A stretch of 64,000 nucleotides of DNA from Methanomassiliicoccales archaeon (GCA_026394375.1 JAPKYJ010000027.1:62001-126000), one strand, 5' to 3'; positions 31,852 through 40,876 are shown, counted from the stretch's first letter. The notes: generated by a model from the sequence alone, not told the origin. Numbers and translations: made by a program.

Positions 31852-32967
31852 GTGGCGAGAAAGGTTCTTATCCCCTTCCAGCCTAATGCGGTGCTTGACT
31901 TGAAGCGACCCGCTATCGTGATCATCGCGCTCCTGCTGATGCTGCTGAGCGTTCTTCCTGCATCGCCAGCCGAGGCTGCAGGGCCGCTCGATCCATTCTT
32001 CATCGGTGGGTCAGCGGTCAACGAGACCGGCGTGCCCCTGGCCAGCGTCAACATTACCGCCACCGACGTCACCACCCACTTCAACTACTATGCGTTGACC
32101 AATGCCACCGGGAACTACAATATCTCCCTGCCCGCGGGGACCTACAATCTCTCGGCAGCCATGGTCAACCGCACTGCCAATGTGACATACCACAACGTGC
32201 TCGTCGGGCCAGGGAACGTGACCGGCCTGGAATTCACCCTGAGCGAAGTACTCGGCCAGGTCTTGGGGCATGTCACATCCGGGGAGGTCGCCCTAGGAGG
32301 CGTGACCATCACCCTGAGCGGCGCCAAGGACTATGTTGCCACAAGCACGAACCCATTCGGCGCCTTCATCATCAACGGCGTACAGCCAGGTGCCTATGTG
32401 GCCAAGGCGTCAAAGACCGGCTATAACGACAGCTACTACTCCAAACCGGTGGATGTCGCTCGCGGCTCGTCCGTCGAGATCGCGTTCACCCTCCAACCGC
32501 AGTTCAGCCTGGTCTTCGGCCGGGTGTCGCTCGGCGGGAACCCCGAGGAGGGCGTGAAGGTCGTCCTCCTGTCCGGCTCGCAAACTGTGAAGGAAGCCCA
32601 GACCGATGCCAATGGCAACTATTCGCTCAACAATGTCATCACTGGCGATTACGTGCTGCAGTTCAGCAAGGCAGGATTGCAGGAACGTATCGTACTTATC
32701 TCCGTGGCTCCGAACCGCGAACAACGTCTGGACCTTTCCATGCAGCTGGCGCCGGTCGAGGGGCTGAGGGGTTTCATAGGCGACCTGGACCTGACGCACT
32801 CGTTGATGGTGGTCGGCCTGGTCTTCGCCATCCTCATGACGATCGTGGCGCTCTTCATTCGGAGCAAGGGGGCCAAGAACCCGAAACTGCTGGCCTTCGA
32901 AGAGGATGAGGCTTCAAAACCAGAAAAGAAGGAGCCGAAAGGGAAGGACGATGGGTCAACAAAGTAG
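31852..32967 (+). CDS. Membrane-anchored surface protein with carboxypeptidase-regulatory-like repeats
   Basis: The protein has an N-terminal signal segment (about residues 19-42, ending ASPAEAAG), then three beta-sandwich repeats of the carboxypeptidase regulatory type (GG/GxV..G.PL..V.I, with GNYNISLPAGTYNL, GAFIINGVQPGAYVAK and GNYSLNNVITGDYVLQ). A single membrane helix near residues 317-335 is followed by a charged cytoplasmic tail rich in Lys and Glu. N-glycosylation sequons are frequent in the first repeat. The start is a GTG at 31852; GTG 31891 downstream is an alternative. An AT-rich TTATTTTA block at about 31805 could be the promoter for this gene and for lhr. The 3' end overlaps the fumarase gene on the other strand by 12 bp. 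Function is unknown. Confidence 0.82.
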   Translation: MARKVLIPFQPNAVLDLKRPAIVIIALLLMLLSVLPASPAEAAGPLDPFFIGGSAVNETGVPLASVNITATDVTTHFNYYALTNATGNYNISLPAGTYNLSAAMVNRTANVTYHNVLVGPGNVTGLEFTLSEVLGQVLGHVTSGEVALGGVTITLSGAKDYVATSTNPFGAFIINGVQPGAYVAKASKTGYNDSYYSKPVDVARGSSVEIAFTLQPQFSLVFGRVSLGGNPEEGVKVVLLSGSQTVKEAQTDANGNYSLNNVITGDYVLQFSKAGLQERIVLISVAPNREQRLDLSMQLAPVEGLRGFIGDLDLTHSLMVVGLVFAILMTIVALFIRSKGAKNPKLLAFEEDEASKPEKKEPKGKDDGSTK

Positions 32968-33552
32968 GCCCAGCTTCTTCTTCGCCACGGCAACGTTCTT
33001 CGTCACCTGGGCATCGACCTCCTTGTAGAGGCTGTTGCCATGGGCATCGATGGCCACGGTCATGGGACCGAACCCCTTCACGGCTAGCTCCCACATGGCC
33101 TCGGGCATCCCCAGGTCCAGCCACTCCACGCCTTTGACCTCGGCGATGCCTTCCGCGCCCAAGACCGCCGCCCCTCCAGTGAACGCCAGGTAGACGCAAC
33201 CGAACTTGACCATGGCGTCCACCGTGGCCTGGGACATCCCTCCCTTCCCGATGATGGCCCGGATGCCGAACCTCTCGATGAACTCTGGCTCCATGGTGTT
33301 CATGCGCGAGCTTGTGGTCGGGCCGGCCGCCACCACGTTCCAGTGGCCGTTGACCTTTTTCATGATGGGGCCGCAATGGAAGATGACTCCCCCATGCAGA
33401 TCGTACGGCAGCTTCCGCCCTTCCCGGGCGTATTCCAAGGCTCGGATGTGCACCTCATCCCGGCCGGAGAAGATCAATCCGTCCAGAGTGACGGTATCCC
33501 TCAATTTCAGCTGCCTAACGTCCTTCTCGGACAAAGGCGACCTGAGCTTCAG
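32956..33552 (-). CDS. fumB: Fumarate hydratase class I, beta subunit
   Basis: The C-terminal type domain of class I (Fe-S) fumarase interconverts fumarate and malate together with the alpha subunit. Family sequences are LSEKDVRQLKLRDTVTLDGLIFSGRDE, HGGVIFHCGPIM, AAGPTTSSRMN, IGKGGMS and YLAFTGGAAVL. The frame is open upstream to 33636, but homology begins at KLRSPLSEKDV. There the only initiator-like codon is CTG at 33550-33552, overlapping the alpha-subunit stop as CTGA, with a strong GGAGGG six bases before it. I infer a rare CTG start; TTG 33531 is the alternative. Confidence 0.9.
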   Translation of the reverse strand: MKLRSPLSEKDVRQLKLRDTVTLDGLIFSGRDEVHIRALEYAREGRKLPYDLHGGVIFHCGPIMKKVNGHWNVVAAGPTTSSRMNTMEPEFIERFGIRAIIGKGGMSQATVDAMVKFGCVYLAFTGGAAVLGAEGIAEVKGVEWLDLGMPEAMWELAVKGFGPMTVAIDAHGNSLYKEVDAQVTKNVAVAKKKLGLLC

Positions 33553-34418
33553 CGGAATCCCTCCTTGGAATATTCTACGTGGCCATCTTTGAAGATGCGG
33601 GCCGAAGCTCGCCGGGAGGCCCAGCACTGCAGGCATATCGCCACGGGCAGGCTGGCAGTGTGCGTGAACGCGTCCTCGATTAGTACCCCTAGGACCGTGG
33701 TCTGTCCTCCCAGCCCCATCGGCCCGATGCCCGTGGAGTTGAGCGCGTCCTTCAGCTCTTCCTCGAGGCGGCGCAGATCTGGGTCTGGGTTAGGCACATC
33801 AAGCCGTCTCAGCAGCGATCTCTTCGCCAACAACATGGCCTCGTCCGCGGTCCCGCCGATCCCCACCCCGACGATGGTCGGAGGACAAGGCTTCCCTCCC
33901 GCGGCCACCACCGTGTCCAGGACGAAGGCCTTGATGCCCTTCGCTCCCTGGGAGGGGTTGAGCATGGAGAGCGCGCTCATGTTCTCCGAACCGGCCCCTT
34001 TGGGCATGACGGTTATCTCCGTGAAGTCCTCGTCCGAGGGATGGAAATGGATGTGAGGCATTCCTTTGCCGAGATTATCGCCCGGGTTCGCCCTGGTCAG
34101 GGGTTGCACCGCGTTCGGTCTCAGAGGGATCTCGGACGTGGCCCGAGCGACCCCCCGGCGGACGGCTTCCTCCAGATGAGGTATGCACCGACCGGAGACG
34201 AAGAACACTGGCAACCCGGTGTCTTGGCACATGGGCAGGGTGCGTCGATCGGCCATCTCCACGTTCGCCAGGATCGTCCGGAGCTGGATCCGTGCGATCT
34301 CGCTCGTCTCCTCTTTCTCCGCCAGGCGCAGCGCCGTGAGCACGTCCTCGGGCAAGGAGGTCACCGCCATCCGCAGAAGGTTGACGGTCACGTCCTCCAC
34401 CAGCTTGGTGGTCCTCAT
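33549..34418 (-). CDS. fumA: Fumarate hydratase class I, alpha subunit
   Basis: This subunit carries the 4Fe-4S cluster of class I fumarase. The three cysteine ligands fit CQDTG (after LPM), GGKPCPPT and AICLQCWASRRA; other family segments are NPGDNLGKGMPHIHFHP, TVMPKGAGSENMS, VGVGIGGTADEAM and GIGPMGLGGQTTVLGV. The 289-residue length is typical for split fumarases. It starts with ATG. The beta subunit overlaps its stop by four bases (CTGA), so both are translated from one message. It is divergent from the CinA-like gene at 34521. Confidence 0.95.
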   Translation of the reverse strand: MRTTKLVEDVTVNLLRMAVTSLPEDVLTALRLAEKEETSEIARIQLRTILANVEMADRRTLPMCQDTGLPVFFVSGRCIPHLEEAVRRGVARATSEIPLRPNAVQPLTRANPGDNLGKGMPHIHFHPSDEDFTEITVMPKGAGSENMSALSMLNPSQGAKGIKAFVLDTVVAAGGKPCPPTIVGVGIGGTADEAMLLAKRSLLRRLDVPNPDPDLRRLEEELKDALNSTGIGPMGLGGQTTVLGVLIEDAFTHTASLPVAICLQCWASRRASARIFKDGHVEYSKEGFR

Positions 34419-34520
34419 GTTCCCGGGACCAATATTGCCGTGGGTTCATAAGTAGAACGCTCTGCCGGACGACGACGATGGTGTTATTCCGGCGTAGGGC
34501 GCTTCTGAAGAGGGAGAGGC

Positions 34521-35270
34521 ATGCGCATCGAGCTGATGCTTATCGGCGACGAATTGCTGACCGGTGAGGTCGATCCCTATCCGGTGGAAATGATCAAGAC
34601 CGTCCGTGCCAGGGGAGCCTACCTCTCCCAGATAACGGTGGTCGCGGACGACCTGGATGCCATCGTCGCTGAGATCGAATCCGCGGGTGCTCGGGGAACG
34701 GAGCTACTGGTCGTGACGGGCGGACTCGGCCCGACGTTGGATGACGTGACCAGGCACGCCCTGGCAAAGTACCTGGGGACGGACCTGGAGATCGATCCGG
34801 AAGCCCAGACCTGGTTGGAGGGGTCGCTGCGAAGGATGCATGGACGCCGCCCCAAAGCCAGTGAACAAGCGTTGCTCATGGCCAAAGTGCCCAAAGGGTC
34901 GAAGGCCCTCCAAAATCCGGTCGGGGCGGCCTGCGGCATCGATGCGCTGGCGGGGGAAATGCGCATCCTCTGCCTGCCTGGGTTCCCGAAGGAGATGATG
35001 GTGATGTTCGAGCTGCACGTCCTCGCTTGCATCGTCTCCGAAGGCCTGGTGGAGCGCGAGCTCTGCATCAAGCTGCGGGAAACGACCATGGAGCCGCTGT
35101 TCCAGCAGCTGGTGAGGGCGTTCCAGGTGCGGATCGCTTCCCTGCCCAAGGAGGATTGGAGGGAAAAGGGGAATGTGGTGGTCATCAAAGGAAGAAGGGA
35201 AGAGGTGGAGAGAGCAGCGGAACTCTTCCTCGAACTGGTGCAAGAGAAGGAAGATGAGTTCCTGGACTGA
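34521..35270 (+). CDS. CinA-like protein (molybdopterin-binding MoCF fold)
   Basis: The MoaB/MogA-like fold is recognised by LMLIGDELLTGEVDPYP at the start and VVTGGLGPTLDDVTRHALA in the middle, plus NPVGAACGI and CLPGFPKEM. This corresponds to the N-terminal half of bacterial CinA, which acts as an ADP-ribose pyrophosphatase/nicotinamide-nucleotide family member. The amidohydrolase half is missing, as in most archaea. The extra 80 residues at the C terminus correspond to the KH-like middle domain. The ATG has GAGGGAGAGG just upstream. It is convergent with nmd3; the stops abut. Confidence 0.88.
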   Translation: MRIELMLIGDELLTGEVDPYPVEMIKTVRARGAYLSQITVVADDLDAIVAEIESAGARGTELLVVTGGLGPTLDDVTRHALAKYLGTDLEIDPEAQTWLEGSLRRMHGRRPKASEQALLMAKVPKGSKALQNPVGAACGIDALAGEMRILCLPGFPKEMMVMFELHVLACIVSEGLVERELCIKLRETTMEPLFQQLVRAFQVRIASLPKEDWREKGNVVVIKGRREEVERAAELFLELVQEKEDEFLD

Positions 35271-36296
35271 TCACGGCACTAGGTAGACGTCCTCCTCGTG
35301 AACGAAAACCCGCACCGTCTCCCCGCTCACCTCGAAGTGCTGCGGCTTGCGCACCTCCACGGTGGCGAAGGTCCGGGGATGCATTATCTGCACCTCGCGC
35401 TTGGAGTCTACCAATACCACCGCCTCGTGTATGTCCTCGATCTTGCCGATGACCTTCACTTCGTGCAATTCCATGTTGCCCACGTTCACCGGCTCGTGCG
35501 TCTTCAGGTCCAACAACTTGGTGCTGGTGGAGGTAATGGCCATGACCAAGTGCGGCTTCGCCTTGTGAAGAACGACCTCGCCCCTCATGTAGGCCGGCAG
35601 CCTGACCAGGTAGGTGACGCGATAGACGTCCCTCCCCTCCTTCTGCGTTACCAGGGTCGAAGATTCCTTGACCTCCGCCCCGAGCTTCTCCGCCAGCGTC
35701 TTAGCGATGCTCTTCCCCAAGGAGATGGAGGAGAGGTAGGCGTCCAGACCACCGGGCACTTCCTGCAGCTTGCTGATGAACATCTCCCGGTTGTCGTTCT
35801 GGGCCTCCTCCACCCGGGAGGTGATCTCCCCCAGCAGGTGCTGCTTCTGCTTCTCCGTCAGCTTCCGCTCTCGGCCACGGACCTGGATGATGCTCTCGTA
35901 GTAGTTGCCGACCATCTTGCTGCAGCGCGGACAGACCGTGCCTTTCAGGCGGACGGTGGTCTGCGCCTCCTCCTCCAGCTTCAGGTCGCTGTACTCGATC
36001 GTGGAGAGCATGTGCACATGGAAGTTCTTGGCGTCCGCTTCCTCGATCTTCATTTTCACCTGGGTCAGGTCCGCTCCCCTCTTCGTTTCGATGGAGCGCT
36101 TGACCGCGTCCCGGATGGCCTCCGGCAGCGAGGCGAACTTGCGCCACTTGCCTTCGATGAGGTACTCCTCGCAGTAGGCGCACCGGAAGAGATCCACGTG
36201 ATCTGGAACAGAAGTGAACCGATTGTTCTTCAGGAAGCACTCGACGCACAGGCTCTCATAGGTGGAGCCTTCACGCCCGCAGCGGACGCAGAACAT
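35271..36296 (-). CDS. nmd3: NMD3 family ribosome-associated protein
   Basis: The archaeal homologue of eukaryotic 60S export adaptor NMD3. N-terminal zinc-binding cysteine pairs are CVRCGREG, CVECF and CAYCEEY, with a further CPRCSK pair near residue 121. The remaining domains (FHVHM..., LPAYMRGEVVLHKAKPHLV, then a beta-barrel-like C terminus) fit archaeal NMD3 without the eukaryotic export signals. It is thought to act in large-subunit maturation. It lies two bases downstream of the DUF424 gene, so mcm, DUF424 and nmd3 form one operon. Confidence 0.93.
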   Translation of the reverse strand: MFCVRCGREGSTYESLCVECFLKNNRFTSVPDHVDLFRCAYCEEYLIEGKWRKFASLPEAIRDAVKRSIETKRGADLTQVKMKIEEADAKNFHVHMLSTIEYSDLKLEEEAQTTVRLKGTVCPRCSKMVGNYYESIIQVRGRERKLTEKQKQHLLGEITSRVEEAQNDNREMFISKLQEVPGGLDAYLSSISLGKSIAKTLAEKLGAEVKESSTLVTQKEGRDVYRVTYLVRLPAYMRGEVVLHKAKPHLVMAITSTSTKLLDLKTHEPVNVGNMELHEVKVIGKIEDIHEAVVLVDSKREVQIMHPRTFATVEVRKPQHFEVSGETVRVFVHEEDVYLVP

Positions 36297-36297
36297 C

Positions 36298-36591
36298 TTA
36301 CATCCTCACCATCTGGACGTGGGGCACGCCTTGGATCGTGATCACACACTCTTCATCAATCAACCTATGCTTGGAAGCGATGCCTATGGTCCTCTGGCCG
36401 ACCAGGTTGGCGATGGTGGCCATGCTCAGACGGTTGACCAATATCTCTTCGTCCGCATCCTCGCCCTCGTAGAAAGAGGAGCAAACGTCCAAACGCAGCT
36501 CGCCTTCCCTGAGACACCGTCCCACCAGGTCCTTGTCGCACGCCGCCACCACGACCTCTCCCCCGCGACGGTACATGCGCACGGTGATCAT
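36298..36591 (-). CDS. DUF424 family protein
   Basis: This 97-residue protein matches the short archaeal DUF424 family (KDLVGRCLREGELRLDV, NRLSMATIANLVGQRTIGIA), which often sits beside translation and ribosome genes. Its function is not established. The ATG overlaps the mcm stop by four bases (ATGA), and nmd3 begins two bases after its own stop, so it is the middle gene of the operon. Confidence 0.9.
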   Translation of the reverse strand: MITVRMYRRGGEVVVAACDKDLVGRCLREGELRLDVCSSFYEGEDADEEILVNRLSMATIANLVGQRTIGIASKHRLIDEECVITIQGVPHVQMVRM

Positions 36592-39500
36592 TCGCCCACC
36601 TCGGAGGCCAGCTTGTAGTACCCGCCCGAGGGCTGGAACACTTCTCCATTGTCCAGAAGGCGCTTGAGCAGGGTCCTTACCCTTTCCTCCGGAACGCCGT
36701 CGCCATCGGCCAGCTGGATGAGCATCTCGATGCTGATGCCCTTCTCTCGGTCCGCGTTGTGTTTGATCAGCTCCCGTATCACCACGATCTGCTCCCGCTG
36801 CGACCGGGAGATGCCAGTGGCGATGATGTCGTAGTCCAGCATGCCATCCTCGCCCGCGATCTTGCCCAGGTAGTATTCCACGATCTGCACCGCTCTCTGA
36901 GCATCGTCCAAGGTGACGGCCTTGCTCAGCCTTGCCCGGGCGCTGGCCTCTGCCAATCTGACGTACGCTTCAAGCTGTCTAGCCGTAATAGGAACGGATT
37001 TTCCTTCGCCCTCTCCCTGCTTGCGTATCCGCAGGTAGTTCTCGCTGATGAGCTTGATGGCGTCGTCGCTGAGGATGGGTATGATGCGTTTTGAGTAAGC
37101 GACATATTTGCGGAAGAACTCCTTGGAGAACCAGGGCTCCAGGGACTCCGTCTCCTTGAGCATCCTCTCCAGCTCCGAGGCCTCGACGTCCGAGAGGTCG
37201 TCTCTGCGGAGGATCTCGCCCCGGCGGTGCACGCCCAGGATGTGTTTGGTGATCCTGGCGTCCTTGTCGGCCTGGGGCTTGTCTGTCATTGCGAAGATAA
37301 GATCGAAACGGGACATCAGCGCTGGAGGAAGATCTATCTGGTCGGCGACGAACTGCGATTCCTCGAATCGCCCGTACTTTGGATTGGCGGCACCGAGGAT
37401 GGAGCAGCGGCATTGCAGCCGGGCGGTGATGCCGGCCTTGGCCACTGAGACGGACTGGCTCTCCATCGCCTCGTGCATGGCGCTCCGGTCCTGATCGGTC
37501 ATCTTATCGAGCTCGTCGATACTGGCAAGGCCCTGGTCAGCCAGCACGAGCGCGCCCGCTTCCAACGTCCACCGGCCCTCGCCGAACTCGTCCTTGACCG
37601 CCGCGGCGGTGTTGTGCACTATGAAATCGTTGGCGACGAAGGTATGCGACCCCTCGACCGTCAGGTCGTAGACGTAGCTCGGCAGGTTCTCCCGCATCTC
37701 ATGCTTCTCCTGCAGCCTCATCCATTCTAGTCCGCCCTCGCTTCGCAGCAGCACCTCGTCCCCCGGCATCAGGTCCGAGGAACGGGAGAATGCATCCGCC
37801 ATGCCGAAGCGGCGCGCCTTGACCCTTGTCTCCGGTGTCAGGGTGATCCTTTGCCCACTGGCCGCCACGAGTTCCACAAGAAATGAAGGGGTGTTTATTC
37901 GCCATATGGACTTGAGCGTTCGAGGCTCGGTCGCACCCCCCCAAACCGAATCCACCACGTGCCCGTTGCACGCCTCCGACCACATGCCCGGCTTGATCTC
38001 CTTCGGCTTACGAAGCTTCGTTTCCACGAACCTGCCTATCTCGATCGGCTTGCCGTCGACGATGATCTTGGTCTCGGGATGCACGCACAGGCCCGCAGCG
38101 GATGAGGATTTGCCGGAGGCGTATATTCCCCGCGGCGCCATCTCCGCCATGTAGCGAAGGATCTGGGAATTGTGAGAGATGATCTCGTTGGTGACGAGGT
38201 TGTGCACTCCCTCGACCTCAAGATCGTATACATATGGCTCGGGGGCGTCGACCTCCTCCTTCTTCGCCATCTGGTCCCAGTCGAGGCCGCGCTTCAGGCC
38301 ATGGGTCTCGTCCGGACCGCACTCCCCTCCACCGGTGGCAATGGCGATATGCTGCCCTTCGTAGATGAGTGAGGCAGGCCGGAACTGAATACGAGGTCCG
38401 TTCTGCACGAACAGGGGGTGCGTGGGCGTGACGCATAGCTTCCTTCCGCCTGTCGTGGTGATCTGGAGCATCTTCTTCGGAGCGGTGCGCTTCCAAACTC
38501 GAACCGCCTTCGCAGGCTCGATGGCGCCCCGGCTGGAGAAGGCCATGACCTTCAGTTCGATAGGCGCGTGCACTCCATCGTCCACCTTCTCCACCGGGCC
38601 TTGGGCCAGGCCTTCTTCGACAATGTCCCTTATCGGCCGGGATGAGCAGTCGGCCAACATTACCTGGGCTTCCCCGGTCACGCACTTGGCCACGCCTGGA
38701 TCGCCGACCAGCAGGACGTGGATGTCCCCCCTGATCTTCGTGCCATCGTCCAGGGATTTGTGCACTCCACCGAAAAGCTGCAAGGCGAGGGCCTCTTTCT
38801 CCTTGTCATAGCCGTAGATGGTCGGCGATATGGAGGCGATGAAGCGCTTGAAGAGCTCGGGGTCGCGCGAGACCCGCAGTATCTCCAGCTCGTCCTCCTC
38901 GCCGATCGCCACCTCTTCGTACTCCTGGGTCTTGAACTCCACGGAGAGAATGTCCAGGTTGATATCGAAGAGGGTGGACTTCTGCACGGCGCCTTTCTGC
39001 ACCGAGCGCACGACGCCGTTGAGGATGACCCTGTCCCCGGGCGAGATAGCACCGGCCAGATCGTCCTCGATGTAGCCGGTGAGCCTCTCGGGCTGCGCCC
39101 CTCCCCTCAGTCCCTCCGGATTCTCCTGGATCTCGATCTTCTGCGTATCTACGTATTTGGAGTCCTCGGAGAGCAGCTTGAACTTGGTCGAGGAGGTCGT
39201 CTTTCCACAGCCGCCTTGATCTCGATAGCACTCCAGCGGCTCCTTGAAGTACATGCCCTCCTGCGGCTCTCGGATAACGAAGCCGCATCGAGCGCACTGG
39301 AAGAAGGCGTCCGTGATCTTTGGCCGTACCTCGGTGGCCTTCCTTGCCAGCCCTTCGACCGCGATCAGCTTGCCCAGGTGGTCCGCTCTGATATTTCGGA
39401 TCTCGACCTTGCTGTCCTTGGGCAGGCCGGTCAGGCGCAGGTTCACTTCCACCTTCTCCCGGCCAGGAGGCACGATCTTGCGTACCGCCTGCTTTCCGAG

Positions 39501-39701
39501 CAGGAGGGCTTTGAGGGGATGATGCAATAGGTAATCGGCCATGTCCGGGTCGAACATGTCCAGTTCCGCGTAGGGGATGAAGACGCTCCGCTGCTCTGGG
39601 TAGAGGTCGGCGACCTCGATCACCTTGACCCTCTGCCCGCTGGTCTCGAAGAACTCTTCCCACTTGGCGATAAGGTCCTCATCGGTGTAGTCGGACGGCA
39701 A
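36588..39701 (-). CDS. mcm: MCM replicative helicase with two mini-inteins
   Basis: MCM is the hexameric 3'-5' helicase that opens DNA at the fork. The N-terminal domain contains a zinc ribbon (CARC...CYRDQGGC, residues 136-165). The AAA+ Walker A is GDPGVAK-SQ, split by an intein after Lys. A second intein lies after SSSAAGL. Walker B is LADQGLASIDELDKM, sensor 1 is GAANPKYG and the arginine finger is SRFDLIF. A C-terminal winged helix closes the protein. Without the 172- and 159-residue inteins it is 706 residues, normal. The start is TTG 39701 with GAGGTGA six bases upstream, and a TATA-like CTTTTTTATG lies near 39760. The DUF424 and nmd3 genes follow in the same operon. Confidence 0.96.
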   Translation of the reverse strand: MPSDYTDEDLIAKWEEFFETSGQRVKVIEVADLYPEQRSVFIPYAELDMFDPDMADYLLHHPLKALLLGKQAVRKIVPPGREKVEVNLRLTGLPKDSKVEIRNIRADHLGKLIAVEGLARKATEVRPKITDAFFQCARCGFVIREPQEGMYFKEPLECYRDQGGCGKTTSSTKFKLLSEDSKYVDTQKIEIQENPEGLRGGAQPERLTGYIEDDLAGAISPGDRVILNGVVRSVQKGAVQKSTLFDINLDILSVEFKTQEYEEVAIGEEDELEILRVSRDPELFKRFIASISPTIYGYDKEKEALALQLFGGVHKSLDDGTKIRGDIHVLLVGDPGVAKCVTGEAQVMLADCSSRPIRDIVEEGLAQGPVEKVDDGVHAPIELKVMAFSSRGAIEPAKAVRVWKRTAPKKMLQITTTGGRKLCVTPTHPLFVQNGPRIQFRPASLIYEGQHIAIATGGGECGPDETHGLKRGLDWDQMAKKEEVDAPEPYVYDLEVEGVHNLVTNEIISHNSQILRYMAEMAPRGIYASGKSSSAAGLCVHPETKIIVDGKPIEIGRFVETKLRKPKEIKPGMWSEACNGHVVDSVWGGATEPRTLKSIWRINTPSFLVELVAASGQRITLTPETRVKARRFGMADAFSRSSDLMPGDEVLLRSEGGLEWMRLQEKHEMRENLPSYVYDLTVEGSHTFVANDFIVHNTAAAVKDEFGEGRWTLEAGALVLADQGLASIDELDKMTDQDRSAMHEAMESQSVSVAKAGITARLQCRCSILGAANPKYGRFEESQFVADQIDLPPALMSRFDLIFAMTDKPQADKDARITKHILGVHRRGEILRRDDLSDVEASELERMLKETESLEPWFSKEFFRKYVAYSKRIIPILSDDAIKLISENYLRIRKQGEGEGKSVPITARQLEAYVRLAEASARARLSKAVTLDDAQRAVQIVEYYLGKIAGEDGMLDYDIIATGISRSQREQIVVIRELIKHNADREKGISIEMLIQLADGDGVPEERVRTLLKRLLDNGEVFQPSGGYYKLASEVGE
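37611..38087 (-). mobile_element. MCM mini-intein 2
   Basis: The 159-residue insert (mcm residues 539-697) begins CVHPETKIIVDG after SSSAAGL and ends IVHN before TAAAVKDEFG. The first C-extein residue is Thr. Block B is LTPETRV, where the block B His is replaced by Arg or lost, and block F is YVYDLTVEGSHTFVAND. No endonuclease is present. The missing block B His may slow splicing; the ends are otherwise intact. Confidence 0.9.
38169..38684 (-). mobile_element. MCM mini-intein 1, in Walker A
   Basis: The 172-residue insert (mcm residues 340-511) begins CVTGEAQVMLADC and ends SHN before SQILRYM, with Ser as the first C-extein residue. Block B is VTPTHPLFVQNG; the C-terminal part has YVYDLEVEGVHNLVTNEIISHN split over blocks F and G. 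No endonuclease motif is present, so it is a mini-intein that can splice but not home. It sits between the conserved Lys and Ser of the P loop. Confidence 0.93.
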
Positions 39702-39842
39702 AAGCGGTCACCTCGGCCCGCAGCTAGCGGCGGGGCTTCCAATATGCGCTTCCCTCATAAAAAAGGGATAGGTGGGCGTTGGCGAAGTGTTACCTGGTCG
39801 CATCATCTGGCATACCCTCGGTCGTTTACCCTGGTCCGCCAC

Positions 39843-40379
39843 CTACTGGCGTTCGCGCCCTGATTCCTCTTGGGGCTGAACGTAGTCTAATTGGATCTTG
39901 ACCACCTCCGCGCTCGTCTCAACTTCGCTGTAACGCTCCAGTGGCTCGGCGTTCAAACGCAGGAACTGCTCCCCCCAGGAGAACTTGCCCATGACCAGCC
40001 GCGCCTGCTCCTTCTCCCCCATGATATACAAGGCGGCGGCCACGGCTTCCGCGCTGGTGAGCCTCAGCGGCCTGCCCCAATTGACCGGATTGGCGGCCAG
40101 CAGAAAGGGGAGCGCCCTGGAGAATGCGCCTTCGCGGATGGGAGGGAAACCTTCGATCCGGTTCCAGGAGAGGTCCATGACCACCAGGCCGAAATGTCTC
40201 GCCTTGGAGGTGTCCTCCCGGGAAAGGGCTTTCTCCGCCATGGGGTTGAGGACCACGCTCCCTCGGGGAATGCTCTTGAACGATGAGAGGGGCTGGGCCA
40301 GCTTGAAGCGCAGCATCTTCTTGGCGGTGCACTTCTTGGGATCGCACTCGTTCTGGTCGTACACGAAGATGGGGATCAT
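39843..40379 (-). CDS. tsr3: 16S rRNA aminocarboxypropyltransferase Tsr3 (DUF367)
   Basis: Tsr3 transfers the 3-amino-3-carboxypropyl group of SAM to a modified uridine of small-subunit rRNA. The RLI-like N-terminal segment YDQNECDPKKCTAKKM is diagnostic, followed by LNPMAEKALSREDT, MDLSWN, RALPFLLAANPVNWGRP and LTSAEAVAAALYIMG. The 178-residue length is usual. The ATG overlaps the stop of the arsenate-reductase-like gene by four bases, so the genes from 41205 down to here are likely co-transcribed. Confidence 0.92.
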   Translation of the reverse strand: MIPIFVYDQNECDPKKCTAKKMLRFKLAQPLSSFKSIPRGSVVLNPMAEKALSREDTSKARHFGLVVMDLSWNRIEGFPPIREGAFSRALPFLLAANPVNWGRPLRLTSAEAVAAALYIMGEKEQARLVMGKFSWGEQFLRLNAEPLERYSEVETSAEVVKIQLDYVQPQEESGRERQ

Positions 40380-40876
40380 TTGGCTCGCTCTCCGAAACGT
40401 TGCATTATCCAGGCACGTATCTCGTCCCGGACTCGGCGGAACCCCTCGACCCTTTCTTCTAATGGGCCATCATGGCTGGCCGGATCTTCGAAGTCGTGGT
40501 GGATGAGCTCCGTTCCACCGGGGTAGAGGGGGCAATTTTCACGTGCGGAGTCGCAGACTGTGACCACCATATCGAAGTAATGGTCGAGCATCTCTTCGAT
40601 GTTCTTGGAGCGCTGCCGGGAGATGTCCACGCCAACCTCCGCCATGACATCGATCACCAAAGGATGGACCTTGTCTGGCCTCGTTCCGGCGCTGAAGGCT
40701 TCGTATCGATCGCTGTAGAGGTGGTTCAAGAAGCCTTCCGCCATTTGCGAGCGGATGGAGTTGTGGGTGCAGATGAATAGCACTTTCTTCCTTTCGCCAT
40801 CGGTCTTAGGCGGCTTCCACATCAGCCTCGTTCTGTCCTTGGAGTGGATCGGCCGGAGCGGTTCCCTCTTCGTCAC
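40376..40876 (-). CDS. Arsenate reductase / low-molecular-weight tyrosine phosphatase family
   Basis: The phosphatase loop is FICTHNSIRSQMAEG, with further cysteines in CDSARENCPLYPG as in thioredoxin-coupled ArsC enzymes that reduce arsenate to arsenite. The frame is open to 40930, but a GTG at 40874-40876 overlaps the upstream stop as GTGA; the ATG at 40822 (MWKPPKTDGERKKVLF) is another good start, directly before the conserved region. No arsenite exporter or ArsR is seen nearby, so the true substrate could be a phosphotyrosine-type compound. It overlaps tsr3 by four bases. Confidence 0.85.
   Translation of the reverse strand: MTKREPLRPIHSKDRTRLMWKPPKTDGERKKVLFICTHNSIRSQMAEGFLNHLYSDRYEAFSAGTRPDKVHPLVIDVMAEVGVDISRQRSKNIEEMLDHYFDMVVTVCDSARENCPLYPGGTELIHHDFEDPASHDGPLEERVEGFRRVRDEIRAWIMQRFGERAK

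Noticed and set aside
40376-40876. Arsenic resistance operon
   Set aside because: Only the reductase-like gene is seen; the neighbours are rRNA modification and a membrane zinc-ribbon gene, with no exporter or ArsR.
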